From assembly GCA_903851455.1 (NCBI GenBank), contig CAINOM010000491.1, forward strand, positions 1-5,988: 5,988 bases of DNA, written 5' to 3'. Both the position numbers and the translations under genes were made by a program. The notes under the pieces were generated by a model, which made no database searches, had not been told where the DNA came from, and was given only the letters and a program-made list of their open reading frames with translations. Origin of the DNA: an uncultured Bacteroidota bacterium. GTDB lineage: Bacteria > Bacteroidota > Bacteroidia > Chitinophagales > Chitinophagaceae. This document shows, piece by piece, positions 1 through 5,700 of the stretch (the first letter of the stretch is position 1; each line of letters starts with the position of its first letter).

Positions 1-1110
1 CTGTATCCGTTTGTTATTCTGGCAGCCCTTTCGGTTTTAGTGTATGCGTCATGTAAGAAGCCCATCCATTCCAACGCGCCCACGCCTAACAACGTAAGGC
101 TGCACAGCTACACAGCTACCACCAAGGTAAATACAGTTGTGCCTGTGCCAATTGCGGACACTATTAACGACAACTACACATTCACTTACGATGCGAACGG
201 CCGTGTATCGCAGATATTATACACAACAAATGATCTGCTCTACCCAAACAATCAAAGGAGTGAAACGATCACCTTCACTTACGTAAATGATACGGTGGTT
301 AAGACCATCATGACTGTACCGCTGAATACTTTTTACCATACTACTTTCGAGATCGACACCTTCCTGTTAAACGGTCAGGGCCTGATCACTACTACTTACG
401 AGCCAAACCACATCACCAATTATCAGTATTACGGCCAGCTTATAGACAGGCAGTCAGAGACTTACTATCATAATGCCCCGATAGGAACCAGCTCAGTCAC
501 CACCACCACTACGATCAGCGAAGAGCGCACGTACAACTCTGACAACGGTGACTTCCTTAACTATTCGTTCAATGGCATTCTTACCGCCACTTTCCCTAGC
601 CAGATGACGGTTGTTCCTTACGCAATGCGGGATTACTGGGAATTCCCGACCCTGCCAGGTGCAACGATCTACACCGCAGCCGCTCATCCCGACCTGCTCG
701 ACCTTTATAGCGTATATACACAGCATGGTGGCCTCTCTACCTATACTGATCAGCTAAGTGGTTATTCCGAATTTCCACTGACGGTATTTGCGGTAGATAC
801 AGCTAACGATACAGCTTATTGCCGTTATCCCGGCAACAACATCTATCCCAACCAAACGTATACATTCTACACCACAATGGCCAACAGGATAGGCGATTAC
901 CTGCAGCTTAACTCCTACACAAAATGGGGTAATAACGTGTATCGTAATAACCACCTGGTGAAGTCTATCATTAACTCAGGCTATACCACTACGCTCACAT
1001 ACAATATCGACGCTTACAGCAAAGTGACCCAGATCACCGCTAAGATCGTTGACAGCGTAGCCAATACCTGGACCACCACTTACAACCTTCAGTACGAGAG
1101 CTTCCCATAA
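1..1110 (+). CDS. Putative lipoprotein with YD-repeat-like segments (5' end outside window)
   Basis: The frame is open from base 1 to the TAA at 1108-1110 (369 codons visible), so the gene starts upstream. A GTG at 40 is in frame but lies inside the signal peptide and is not a credible start. Visible residues 1-17 form a hydrophobic stretch ending Y-A-S, followed by Cys18-Lys-Lys. This is a type II signal peptide with the S-C-K-K junction common in Bacteroidota lipoproteins; Tyr at -3 is not canonical. The product should be lipid-anchored in the envelope. The body is rich in Thr, Tyr and Asn. It contains F-T-Y-D-A-N-G-R-V (about residues 61-69) and a related L-T-Y-N-I-D-A-Y-S-K-V (about 332-342), resembling the YD-repeat/DUF4595-like style of Bacteroidota surface lipoproteins. 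No catalytic motif, C-terminal sorting domain or toxin domain is visible. Function unknown; the lipoprotein call is firm, the family call is not. Confidence 0.8.
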   Translation: MYPFVILAALSVLVYASCKKPIHSNAPTPNNVRLHSYTATTKVNTVVPVPIADTINDNYTFTYDANGRVSQILYTTNDLLYPNNQRSETITFTYVNDTVVKTIMTVPLNTFYHTTFEIDTFLLNGQGLITTTYEPNHITNYQYYGQLIDRQSETYYHNAPIGTSSVTTTTTISEERTYNSDNGDFLNYSFNGILTATFPSQMTVVPYAMRDYWEFPTLPGATIYTAAAHPDLLDLYSVYTQHGGLSTYTDQLSGYSEFPLTVFAVDTANDTAYCRYPGNNIYPNQTYTFYTTMANRIGDYLQLNSYTKWGNNVYRNNHLVKSIINSGYTTTLTYNIDAYSKVTQITAKIVDSVANTWTTTYNLQYESFP

Positions 1111-1134
1111 GGCAATTGCTAAGTTAAGGATGAA

Positions 1135-1151
1135 CGACCCCGAAAGGGTCG
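1135..1151 (+). terminator. Possible terminator hairpin after the lipoprotein gene
   Basis: CGACCC (1135-1140) pairs perfectly with GGGTCG (1146-1151) around the loop CGAAA, starting 25 bp after the lipoprotein stop. The stem is stable, but no T-run follows (the next bases are GATATCTAT). It may stabilise the 3' end of the message rather than act as a canonical intrinsic terminator. Confidence 0.4.
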
Positions 1152-1333
1152 GATATCTATAGAATATATGAGCAAAAAAATGACGATGCTGAAGATATCG
1201 CATGTTCCGGCTCTGAGAAAGATTCCGTTTTTCCTTAGATCATTGACCTTATCCATAGCTGGTTATTGAGAAGCCTCCCTATTAGTCGGGCCCCTGTTAT
1301 CAGGGTATCTTATTGCACTATAAGTGAGGTCAT

Positions 1334-1376
1334 TACCAATTGGCTTAACTTTGTCAAAGAATACCAATTGGATTAA
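1334..1376 (+). repeat. Twin 15-bp direct repeat with CCAATTGG palindrome
   Basis: TACCAATTGGCTTAA at 1334-1348 and TACCAATTGGATTAA at 1362-1376 match at 14 of 15 positions and start 28 bp apart, close to a whole number of helical turns. Each copy contains the perfect palindrome CCAATTGG, the form expected of a dimeric regulator's half-operator. The copies lie on either side of a -7-like box (1346-1353), so a protein bound to both would cover the promoter. The repeat is directly visible; the operator role is inference. Confidence 0.5.
1346..1353 (+). promoter_or_regulatory. Candidate Bacteroidota -7 box for the DUF2480 gene
   Basis: TAACTTTG matches the Bacteroidota primary-sigma -7 consensus TAnnTTTG exactly. 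I see no convincing TTG-type -33 element at the usual spacing (TTG at 1313-1315 is too far upstream), so the promoter would be weak or activator-dependent. Transcription would begin near 1358-1361 and give a leader of about 135 nt before the ATG at 1495. Confidence 0.35.
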
Positions 1377-1394
1377 ACCCAAGCTGGAAAATAG

Positions 1395-1414
1395 CCCCGA
1401 TCTTTAGGGCGGGG
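1395..1414 (+). promoter_or_regulatory. Leader hairpin upstream of the DUF2480 gene
   Basis: CCCCG (1395-1399) pairs with CGGGG (1410-1414). A competing pairing exists: GGGC at 1407-1410 can pair back with GCCC at 1394-1397 or forward with GCCC at 1435-1438. The hairpin would lie in the 5' leader if the promoter at 1346-1353 is used. No riboswitch class is recognised and the structures are small. Confidence 0.25.
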
Positions 1415-1494
1415 AAGAGACTAATAAGGCTTTAGCCCAAATAGTAAATGCCGGTGATTTTCGTTCAGATGGTATTAAAAAGCAAGGACATCTT

Positions 1495-2016
1495 ATGGAA
1501 ACGATAGTAAATAAAGTTGCGGAGAGTGGCATAGTGACATTAGACCTTGCTCCCTACATTCCCGCCGAAACCAGCCTTGCCACATTCGATCTCAAGCCCT
1601 TTCTGTTCAGGGAAATGATCTTGAAGGAAAAGGACTATCGAGCAGCCCTCCAGACCCACGACTGGGCCCAGTATGAAGGCAAGAACGTAGCCATATTTTG
1701 TAGTGTAGATGCTATTGTACCTGTTTGGGCATACATGCTTACCGCATCTTACCTGCAGCCCGTAGCAGCGTCAATATACTTTGGCTCTACAGACGAAATG
1801 ATCAAGGCAATGGTGATGCAGCGCATTTGCAGCATAGACACCTCCGAATATGCCGACAAACGGGTCGTAATAAAAGGCTGCGGCGATACCCCTATACCAG
1901 ATGCTGCATATGTTATGATCACGCATCATCTCCGCCCCGTTGCCAAGTCTATTATGTATGGAGAGCCATGCTCTACAGTGCCGATATACAAAGCCCCAAA
2001 AGCGTCAAACCCCTAA
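1495..2016 (+). CDS. DUF2480 family protein
   Basis: A 173-residue soluble protein matching the Bacteroidota-specific DUF2480 family in length and pattern. Landmarks are the N-terminal E-T-I-V-N-K-V-A, a middle segment K-E-K-D-Y-R ... H-D-W-A-Q-Y (residues 44-60), C-S-V-D-A-I-V-P-V-W-A-Y (69-80), K-G-C-G-D (127-131) and the C-terminal G-E-P-C-S-T-V-P (156-163). Residues 60-97 and 119-156 align without gaps with 15 of 38 identities, so the fold contains an internal duplication. Cys69, Cys129 and Cys159 lie in the most family-like segments and might matter for function, but none is a recognised active site. The ATG at 1495 is supported by AAGGA at 1484-1488, one of the clearest Shine-Dalgarno sequences here. 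There is no signal peptide, so it is cytoplasmic. The molecular function is unknown; I recall family members near Fe-S assembly (suf) genes in other Bacteroidota, but no such gene is present here. It converges on porX. Confidence 0.92.
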   Translation: METIVNKVAESGIVTLDLAPYIPAETSLATFDLKPFLFREMILKEKDYRAALQTHDWAQYEGKNVAIFCSVDAIVPVWAYMLTASYLQPVAASIYFGSTDEMIKAMVMQRICSIDTSEYADKRVVIKGCGDTPIPDAAYVMITHHLRPVAKSIMYGEPCSTVPIYKAPKASNP

Positions 2017-2033
2017 AGGCGCTTAGCTGGAAG

Positions 2034-2052
2034 ATATAGCCTTCGGCTGTAT
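2034..2052 (+). other. Small hairpin after the DUF2480 gene
   Basis: ATATAGC (2034-2040) pairs with GCTGTAT (2046-2052), with one G-T wobble, around the loop CTTCG, 17 bp after the DUF2480 stop. No T-run follows directly. It probably belongs to the 3' end of the message ahead of the main terminator. Confidence 0.35.
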
Positions 2053-2089
2053 AACTAATTTGAGCTTTTTGCTATTTCATTAGGACAAA

Positions 2090-2123
2090 AAAAACAGGAT
2101 AGTTATCACGCTATCCTGTTTTT
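2090..2123. terminator. Bidirectional intrinsic terminator between DUF2480 and porX
   Basis: A 13-bp perfect stem: the core CAGGATAG (2095-2102) pairs with CTATCCTG (2111-2118) around the 8-nt loop TTATCACG, and a run of A on the left pairs with a run of T on the right. Plus-strand transcripts of DUF2480 end in TTTTT after the stem. Minus-strand transcripts of porX end in the complement of the A-run at 2087-2094, again a T-run. It lies 73 bp past the DUF2480 stop and 75 bp past the porX stop, as expected for a terminator shared by convergent genes. Confidence 0.9.
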
Positions 2124-2197
2124 GAAATGATGTTGAGAAAATATTTTTTGCTGAAAGCAATATTCAGCAGTGAAGTCCCCTTTAGGAGTGTGGAGTT

Positions 2198-3757
2198 TTA
2201 CTTGCTCTCCAATCGCACCACAGGCACGATCATTTCCTCCAGCGATATGCCGCCATGCTGGAAGGTATTCTTATAATAGTTCACAAAGTGGTTGTAGTTG
2301 TTGGGGTAGCAGAGAAACACATCGCCCTTGGCAAATATAAAAGTAGAACTTACATTGGGTCGTGGCAAGCCAGCAAATTTCGGATCGCGGAAGGCTAGTA
2401 CATCGCGCTCTTCATACTGCAGGTTGCGGCCGTGTTTGTAGCGCAGGTTAGCAGTTGTAGCGCGGTCACCCACGCATTTGCTTGGTGTTTTCACCCGGGT
2501 GCTGCCATGGTCGGTGGTTAGCAGTACCTGTATGTTCTTATCCGCTATCTTGCGCAGCGCACGGTGCAGCGGTGAGTGCTCAAACCAGCTCACTACCAGT
2601 GAGCGGTATGATATTTCGTCTCCCGCCAGCTCTTTCAGCACTTCCATTTCTGTGCGGGCGTGCGAGAGCATGTCCACGAAGTTGTAAACGATAACGGTGA
2701 GGTCGTTCGAAAGGCAGTTATGAATATTATCCTCCATCGACTTGGCGTCGTCATTATTGGTGATCTTTATATACTGCGTCTTTAGATTGTCCAGCTTCAG
2801 ATGCTTAAGTTGGTTCCTCAGGAATTTCTCTTCGTGGAGATTCTTGCCGCCTTCTTCGTCATCATTTTTCCACTCCAGCGGGAAGTGTGCTTCGATGTCT
2901 ATGGGCAGCATGCCGGCAAAGATCGCGTTACGGCAATACTGGGTTGCCGTAGGCAAAATGCTGTAAAACTGGTCTTCATCGACAATGCGGAAAGACTCGG
3001 AAAGCGCCGGCTGTATGGCTTTGAAGTGGTCAAGGCGAAGATTGTCAATCACCACCAGGAAGGTAGGCTTGCCCTGCTTGAGATACGGTGCCACCTTTTT
3101 CTCAAACACCTTGTGCGACATGAGAGGTCCCTTTTCGCCATTGTCCTTTATCCAGTTAGCATAGTTCTTGGAAATGTACTTGAAGAACTCTGTGTTCGCC
3201 TCTGTCTTCTGCGATTGCAGCACTTCCATCATTTCCTCGCTGTTGCTCTTGTCCATTTCCAGCTCCCAGTATACCAGCTTTTTGTACAGGTCTTTCCACT
3301 CTTCGTGGTTGGGGTTTGAGCTCAATGCCATGAACAGGTTGCGAAAATCCTGCTGGTAAGCGGTGGTGGTCTTTTCTGATACCAGGCGTTTGCTGTCCAT
3401 TATTTTCTTCAGTGAAAGCAGCACCTGGTTCGGGTTCACCGGTTTTATGAGGTAGTCGGTGATCTGCGCGCCCAGTGCATCTTCCATGATGTTCTCCGCC
3501 TCGTTCTTGGTGATCATCACCACAGGCAGTTGCGGCAGCATTTCCTTTATTTTGGCCAGTGTTTCCAGGCCGGTAAGGCCGGGCATGCTCTCGTCAAGCA
3601 GCACCACGTCTACAATTTTATCTTTCAGCAATTCCAGCGCATCATGGCCATTACTAAGCGGTGTTACTTCATAACCTTTATTTTTCAGGAAGAGTATCTG
3701 CGACTTCAATGAGTCTATCTCGTCGTCCACCCATAGTATTTCCCCTTGTGTGCTCAT
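2198..3757 (-). CDS. porX: PorX-type response regulator with PglZ/alkaline-phosphatase-superfamily domain
   Basis: A 519-residue two-part signalling protein of Bacteroidota. Residues 1-120 are a CheY-like receiver with all expected sites: acidic pair Asp11/Asp12, phosphoacceptor Asp55 (in L-L-D-E-S-M-P-G), Thr83 and Lys105 (I-K-P). Residues 125-225 are mostly helical, matching the linker bundle of the family. Residues 230-519 form a PglZ-like alkaline-phosphatase-superfamily domain. Its probable metal and catalytic residues are Asp238 (V-V-I-D-N), the nucleophile in P-T-A-T (Thr270 or Thr272), Asp362/His366 (F-V-D-M-L-S-H), Asp416/His417 (T-D-H-G-S) and His501 (H-G-G). It lacks the usual DNA-binding output domain. 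From family knowledge, PorX works with the kinase PorY to control type IX secretion and gliding genes, partly through an ECF sigma factor, and its phosphatase domain cleaves phosphodiesters such as small oligonucleotides. The catalytic set looks intact. The start ATG follows an A-rich, C-A-repeat leader with no Shine-Dalgarno, normal for this phylum. It is monocistronic here; porY is not in the window. Confidence 0.95.
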   Translation of the reverse strand: MSTQGEILWVDDEIDSLKSQILFLKNKGYEVTPLSNGHDALELLKDKIVDVVLLDESMPGLTGLETLAKIKEMLPQLPVVMITKNEAENIMEDALGAQITDYLIKPVNPNQVLLSLKKIMDSKRLVSEKTTTAYQQDFRNLFMALSSNPNHEEWKDLYKKLVYWELEMDKSNSEEMMEVLQSQKTEANTEFFKYISKNYANWIKDNGEKGPLMSHKVFEKKVAPYLKQGKPTFLVVIDNLRLDHFKAIQPALSESFRIVDEDQFYSILPTATQYCRNAIFAGMLPIDIEAHFPLEWKNDDEEGGKNLHEEKFLRNQLKHLKLDNLKTQYIKITNNDDAKSMEDNIHNCLSNDLTVIVYNFVDMLSHARTEMEVLKELAGDEISYRSLVVSWFEHSPLHRALRKIADKNIQVLLTTDHGSTRVKTPSKCVGDRATTANLRYKHGRNLQYEERDVLAFRDPKFAGLPRPNVSSTFIFAKGDVFLCYPNNYNHFVNYYKNTFQHGGISLEEMIVPVVRLESK

Positions 3758-3785
3758 ATTGTGTGTGTTTGTTTTAGATTGAAGA

Positions 3786-3793
3786 TAAAAGTA
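3786..3793 (-). promoter_or_regulatory. Candidate -7 box for porX
   Basis: Read on the minus strand, TACTTTTA matches TAnnTTTG at all but the last base. It would start transcription near 3780, about 23 nt before the porX ATG. No clear -33 element is visible at the expected distance, so this is tentative. Confidence 0.3.
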
Positions 3794-3852
3794 TTACAAA
3801 TAGCATTCCGCGATAGGTAGGGGAGACTGGTTTAACGGAAAATTAGAAGTTG

Positions 3853-3861
3853 TATCTTTTG
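3853..3861 (+). promoter_or_regulatory. Candidate -7 box for the acetyltransferase gene
   Basis: TATCTTTTG resembles TAnnTTTG with one extra T. It lies about 50 bp before the acetyltransferase ATG and would give a leader of roughly 40 nt. No good -33 element is visible. The box is in the spacer shared with the divergent porX promoter, about 60 bp from it. Confidence 0.3.
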
Positions 3862-3909
3862 GATAAACGTGCATAAGCTATTAGTATTGCATAAGGAAAG
3901 TTAAATACC

Positions 3910-4359
3910 ATGCCGCCAATAATAAGAAGAGCGAAAATAGAAGATTGCCCCCGCATGCTGGAACTGGTCAATGAACTGGCGGTGTATGAGCGCGCCCCTC
4001 ACGAAGTGACGGTTTCTGCCGACCATTTTGCTGATAGTGGCTTTGGGCCAAACCCGGTATGGTGGGCATTCGCTGCAGAAGAAGATGGCATCATCAATGG
4101 TTTTGCGCTCTACTACATACGTTATTCCACATGGAAGGGACAAAAAATGTACCTGGAAGACATCATTGTCACAGAAGCTGCGCGGGGCAAGGGATTAGGT
4201 GCATTGCTCATGGATGCGTTGATAACAGAGGCAAAAGAGAAAGGTTTTAAAGGAATAACCTGGCAGGTACTCGAATGGAATGAGCCTGCGCTTAATTTTT
4301 ACCGGAAATACAATACTCGTTTCGACGGGGAATGGGTGAATGCAATGCTCGATTTTTGA
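3910..4359 (+). CDS. GNAT family N-acetyltransferase, diamine/thialysine acetyltransferase-like
   Basis: A 149-residue, single-domain cytoplasmic enzyme that transfers acetyl from acetyl-CoA to an amine. The N-terminus I-R-R-A-K-I-E-D-C-P (4-13) and helix L-V-N-E-L-A-V-Y-E (19-27) open the GNAT fold. Y-L-E-D-I-I-V (81-87) is the central strand, followed by the acetyl-CoA pyrophosphate loop R-G-K-G-L-G (92-97). The C-terminal V-L-E-W-N-E-P-A-L-N-F-Y (120-131) is the GNAT motif B. The combination of Y-L-E-D, E-W-N-E-P and an N-terminal E-L-A-x-Y-E closely resembles the spermidine/spermine (SSAT) and thialysine acetyltransferase branch, so a polyamine or lysine-analogue substrate is plausible; this is inferred from family resemblance only. 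AAGGAAA at 3893-3899 serves as an upstream Shine-Dalgarno at slightly long spacing. Full length for the family. It diverges from porX and converges on the DUF6089 gene, with no evident functional link to either. Confidence 0.9.
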   Translation: MPPIIRRAKIEDCPRMLELVNELAVYERAPHEVTVSADHFADSGFGPNPVWWAFAAEEDGIINGFALYYIRYSTWKGQKMYLEDIIVTEAARGKGLGALLMDALITEAKEKGFKGITWQVLEWNEPALNFYRKYNTRFDGEWVNAMLDF

Positions 4360-4392
4360 TCAGGATATTAGGATAATTGGAGCTGCGAGGCG

Positions 4393-4424
4393 ATTTTCAA
4401 ATTTTCAAATCATCACATTTTCAG
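4393..4424. repeat. Tandem 8-bp repeat, four units
   Basis: ATTTTCAA occurs at 4393 and 4401, a diverged unit ATCATCAC at 4409, and ATTTTCAG at 4417, all in 8-bp register. The array fills most of the 66-bp gap between the convergent acetyltransferase and DUF6089 genes and ends one base before the DUF6089 stop codon. I see no hairpin or T-run terminator in this gap. Confidence 0.65.
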
Positions 4425-4425
4425 A

Positions 4426-5298
4426 TTACCGTATCCTCAACTGGTCGTCATTCCTATCTGCTGATGGACATCTGTAGGAAGTAAAATTAAACGACACGCT
4501 AAACTCAGCGACTATATATTGATCCATGCTGGCCGTATTGCCGCGCTGCTTGCCTGCAATACCGAAAGTGCTGCCCTGGGTTACCTCTCCGGAGCGATCC
4601 TGAAGGGCTAAAGCCACTGAGTTTTTCTTGAATTGATCTGAACCTACATAAGTAGAGCTTACATCATCGATGTGGTCAGTGGTAGTAAGCCGGTCCGCGA
4701 TCTCGATGGTAATGTTTACACCCCCTATTACCCAGTATTTGATACCAATGCCCAAGGGAAAACATGCCGCCATGGTGCCATACTTCCTGCCGCTATAGGC
4801 GCTTGTATTCTGGCCTTCCGTTCCCAGGGGCTGCAGGGCATATTTTTGACCATTGTAGGTGGTGTATGGACTATAGTAAAATGCACCGATGCCGCCCGTG
4901 AGATAAGGAGTAAACCTATGAGAAGGATCGCCGGTCACAAAACCGAAAAAGTTAAATTCAGCCTGTAATCCGCCTTCAAATATCTGGCTGCTAAAATTCA
5001 GGTTACGCGTCTTGTCATACAGATCTGTATTGAACTTGTCATCATAGCTTACATGTGTAAGGGTTATTTCTCCCTTAAGAGCTATATACATATTCATACG
5101 CTTGCGCAGGTACATACCGGCGCTTGGATGAATAGTTTGCAGCCCATAGTTTTCATTTAGATCGCCAAAATACTGCGAGCCACCAGCGGAAAGACCCAAC
5201 TCAATTGCGGTAAAATACTTCTGCGCCTGCACCTGTGTTGAAGATGAGGCTGATATGAATAATATAATTATTGTAAGTGTTCTGCGGATTTGTACCAT
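4426..5298 (-). CDS. DUF6089 family outer-membrane beta-barrel protein (PorG-like)
   Basis: A 290-residue exported protein. Residues 1-25 form a Sec signal peptide: basic Arg5-Arg6, hydrophobic core L-T-I-I-I-L-F-I, and a probable cut after V-Q-A (25/26). The mature start E-L-G-L-S-A-G-G-S-Q-Y-F-G-D-L-N (33-48) carries the Y-x-G-D-L-N signature of DUF6089. D-H-I-D-D-V-S (208-214) and R-G-N ... D-Q-Y (252-261) are further family marks. Alternating polar/hydrophobic strands run throughout, and the last strand, E-F-S-V-S-F-N-F (265-272), ends in aromatic Phe as in barrel-assembly signals. An 18-residue polar tail containing Cys277 follows. It should be a small barrel in the outer membrane. Related proteins are often annotated as T9SS component PorG; I treat that as possible because the family has several paralogues and the usual isoprenyl transferase/BamA neighbours are absent. 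The start has no Shine-Dalgarno; its own promoter is suggested at 5315-5322. Confidence 0.88.
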   Translation of the reverse strand: MVQIRRTLTIIILFISASSSTQVQAQKYFTAIELGLSAGGSQYFGDLNENYGLQTIHPSAGMYLRKRMNMYIALKGEITLTHVSYDDKFNTDLYDKTRNLNFSSQIFEGGLQAEFNFFGFVTGDPSHRFTPYLTGGIGAFYYSPYTTYNGQKYALQPLGTEGQNTSAYSGRKYGTMAACFPLGIGIKYWVIGGVNITIEIADRLTTTDHIDDVSSTYVGSDQFKKNSVALALQDRSGEVTQGSTFGIAGKQRGNTASMDQYIVAEFSVSFNFTSYRCPSADRNDDQLRIR

Positions 5299-5314
5299 TA
5301 CGTCTACGAAACGC

Positions 5315-5322
5315 CAAAAGTA
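5315..5322 (-). promoter_or_regulatory. -7 box for the DUF6089 gene
   Basis: Read on the minus strand, TACTTTTG is an exact match to TAnnTTTG, 16 bp before the ATG. It would give a very short leader of about 10 nt. The -33 element is not obvious. Its presence suggests the barrel gene is transcribed separately from the small gene 73 bp upstream. Confidence 0.45.
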
Positions 5323-5371
5323 GTTTTTTATTGCGTTACTTGGTTTTTAGCCGGGCCAATTACCGTTCCGC

Positions 5372-5554
5372 CTATGCAGCGTGCTTGTGGTTGATCTTGG
5401 TATAAGAATACCGGATAGAGTCGCCCACTTTAGTAAAGGTGACTTCTACTTCTTCCAGTGTAAAAAGGCTTTTTATGCTATGTGCAAAATTCCTAAGCGC
5501 ATTTGCCAGCCTTGTCAGCTTTCCCGATCTGTGTTTTATTGCTACGGTCGTCAT
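5372..5554 (-). CDS. Small paralogous protein, copy 1 (E-E-V-E-V-T-F family)
   Basis: A 60-residue protein of unknown function. Residues 7-31 are basic and could form an amphipathic helix (K-L-T-R-L-A-N-A-L-R ... S-L-F). Residues 34-53 look like a beta hairpin: E-E-V-E-V-T-F, a turn at Gly44, then Y-S-Y-T-K. The tail is N-H-K-H-A-A. Residues 29-60 align without gaps to residues 31-62 of the neighbouring gene at 5710-5898, with 17 of 32 identities. In the shared E-E-V-E-V-T-F stretch three of the seven codons differ, all only at the third base, which is the mark of protein-level selection and supports both genes. There is no signal peptide or membrane segment. A perfect 11-bp inverted repeat lies 7 bp before the ATG and no Shine-Dalgarno is visible. 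The reading frame is well supported; the function is not known. Confidence 0.75.
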   Translation of the reverse strand: MTTVAIKHRSGKLTRLANALRNFAHSIKSLFTLEEVEVTFTKVGDSIRYSYTKINHKHAA

Positions 5555-5561
5555 AACGAGC

Positions 5562-5589
5562 AGATTTATAACTTTGATGTTATAAATCT
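5562..5589. repeat. Perfect 11-bp inverted repeat just upstream of small gene copy 1
   Basis: AGATTTATAAC (5562-5572) and GTTATAAATCT (5579-5589) are exact reverse complements around the 6-bp spacer TTTGAT. The near edge is 7 bp from the start codon of the 5372-5554 gene. In the transcript it would form an AU-rich hairpin over the ribosome entry site; in DNA it has the form of a dimer operator. It is not followed by a T-run on the minus strand, so a terminator is unlikely. Confidence 0.6.
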
Positions 5590-5623
5590 AATGCCAACTA
5601 TGTGCCGGCTTCAGCAAAAGATG

Positions 5624-5656
5624 CGTTAAAATGATATGAATATGCTCATTTTAACG
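5624..5656. repeat. Perfect 11-bp inverted repeat between the two small genes
   Basis: CGTTAAAATGA (5624-5634) and TCATTTTAACG (5646-5656) are exact reverse complements around an 11-nt loop. On the minus strand the stem is followed after three bases by TTTT, so it could be an imperfect terminator for the 5710-5898 gene, whose stop is about 54 bp upstream. It could also be a regulatory site for copy 1. Its sequence is unrelated to the inverted repeat at 5562-5589. Confidence 0.55.
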
Positions 5657-5663
5657 ATTTCTT

Positions 5664-5700
5664 CGAGCTATGCACCGTTGCGCGGTGGAAAATTTGCTCG
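5664..5700 (-). other. Two-part hairpin after small gene copy 2
   Basis: An outer stem CGAGC (5664-5668) with GCTCG (5696-5700) encloses an inner stem CACCG (5673-5677) with CGGTG (5683-5687) and loop TTGCG. It begins 9 bp after the stop codon of the 5710-5898 gene on the minus strand, so it probably folds in that message's 3' end. No T-run is adjacent. Confidence 0.4.

Larger units (their letters stand above)
1111..1494. other. 384-bp intergenic region
   Basis: This gap separates the lipoprotein gene from the DUF2480 gene. It contains a GC hairpin just past the lipoprotein stop (1135-1151), a second small hairpin (arms CCCTG at 1292-1296 and CAGGG at 1301-1305, loop TTAT), twin CCAATTGG repeats flanking a -7-like box (1334-1376), and a C/G-rich hairpin in the probable DUF2480 leader (1395-1414). 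One 33-codon ATG ORF (1168-1269, +) has no ribosome binding site and no recognised similarity, so it is not called as a gene. I see no tRNA and no remains of a known gene. Confidence 0.6.

Noticed and set aside
493..954. Minus-strand ORFs opposite the lipoprotein gene
   Set aside because: Short antisense frames of low-complexity composition created by the repetitive Thr and Tyr codons of the coding strand.
1..1110. Rhs/YD-repeat polymorphic toxin
   Set aside because: Only a few loose YD-like segments occur, there is no Rhs core or C-terminal toxin domain, and the N-terminus is a lipoprotein signal.
1725..2039. 104-codon plus-strand ORF overlapping the DUF2480 gene
   Set aside because: It is an out-of-frame shadow of a gene with clear family motifs and a good ribosome binding site.
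2801..3319. 172-codon plus-strand ORF inside porX, with several shorter ones
   Set aside because: It lies wholly antisense to a well-supported gene with intact domain motifs, has no recognisable motif of its own, and such shadows are common opposite GC-richer coding sequence.
5569..5576. Exact TAACTTTG -7 box on the plus strand inside the inverted repeat
   Set aside because: No plus-strand gene follows, there is no -33 element at correct spacing, and the match falls partly inside a palindrome whose sequence is better explained by dyad symmetry.
5381..5629. 82-codon plus-strand ORF across small gene copy 1, and a similar one at 5728-5934
   Set aside because: They oppose the two paralogous minus-strand genes. 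The third-position substitution pattern supports the minus-strand frames, and the plus-strand translations share no sensible conserved protein.
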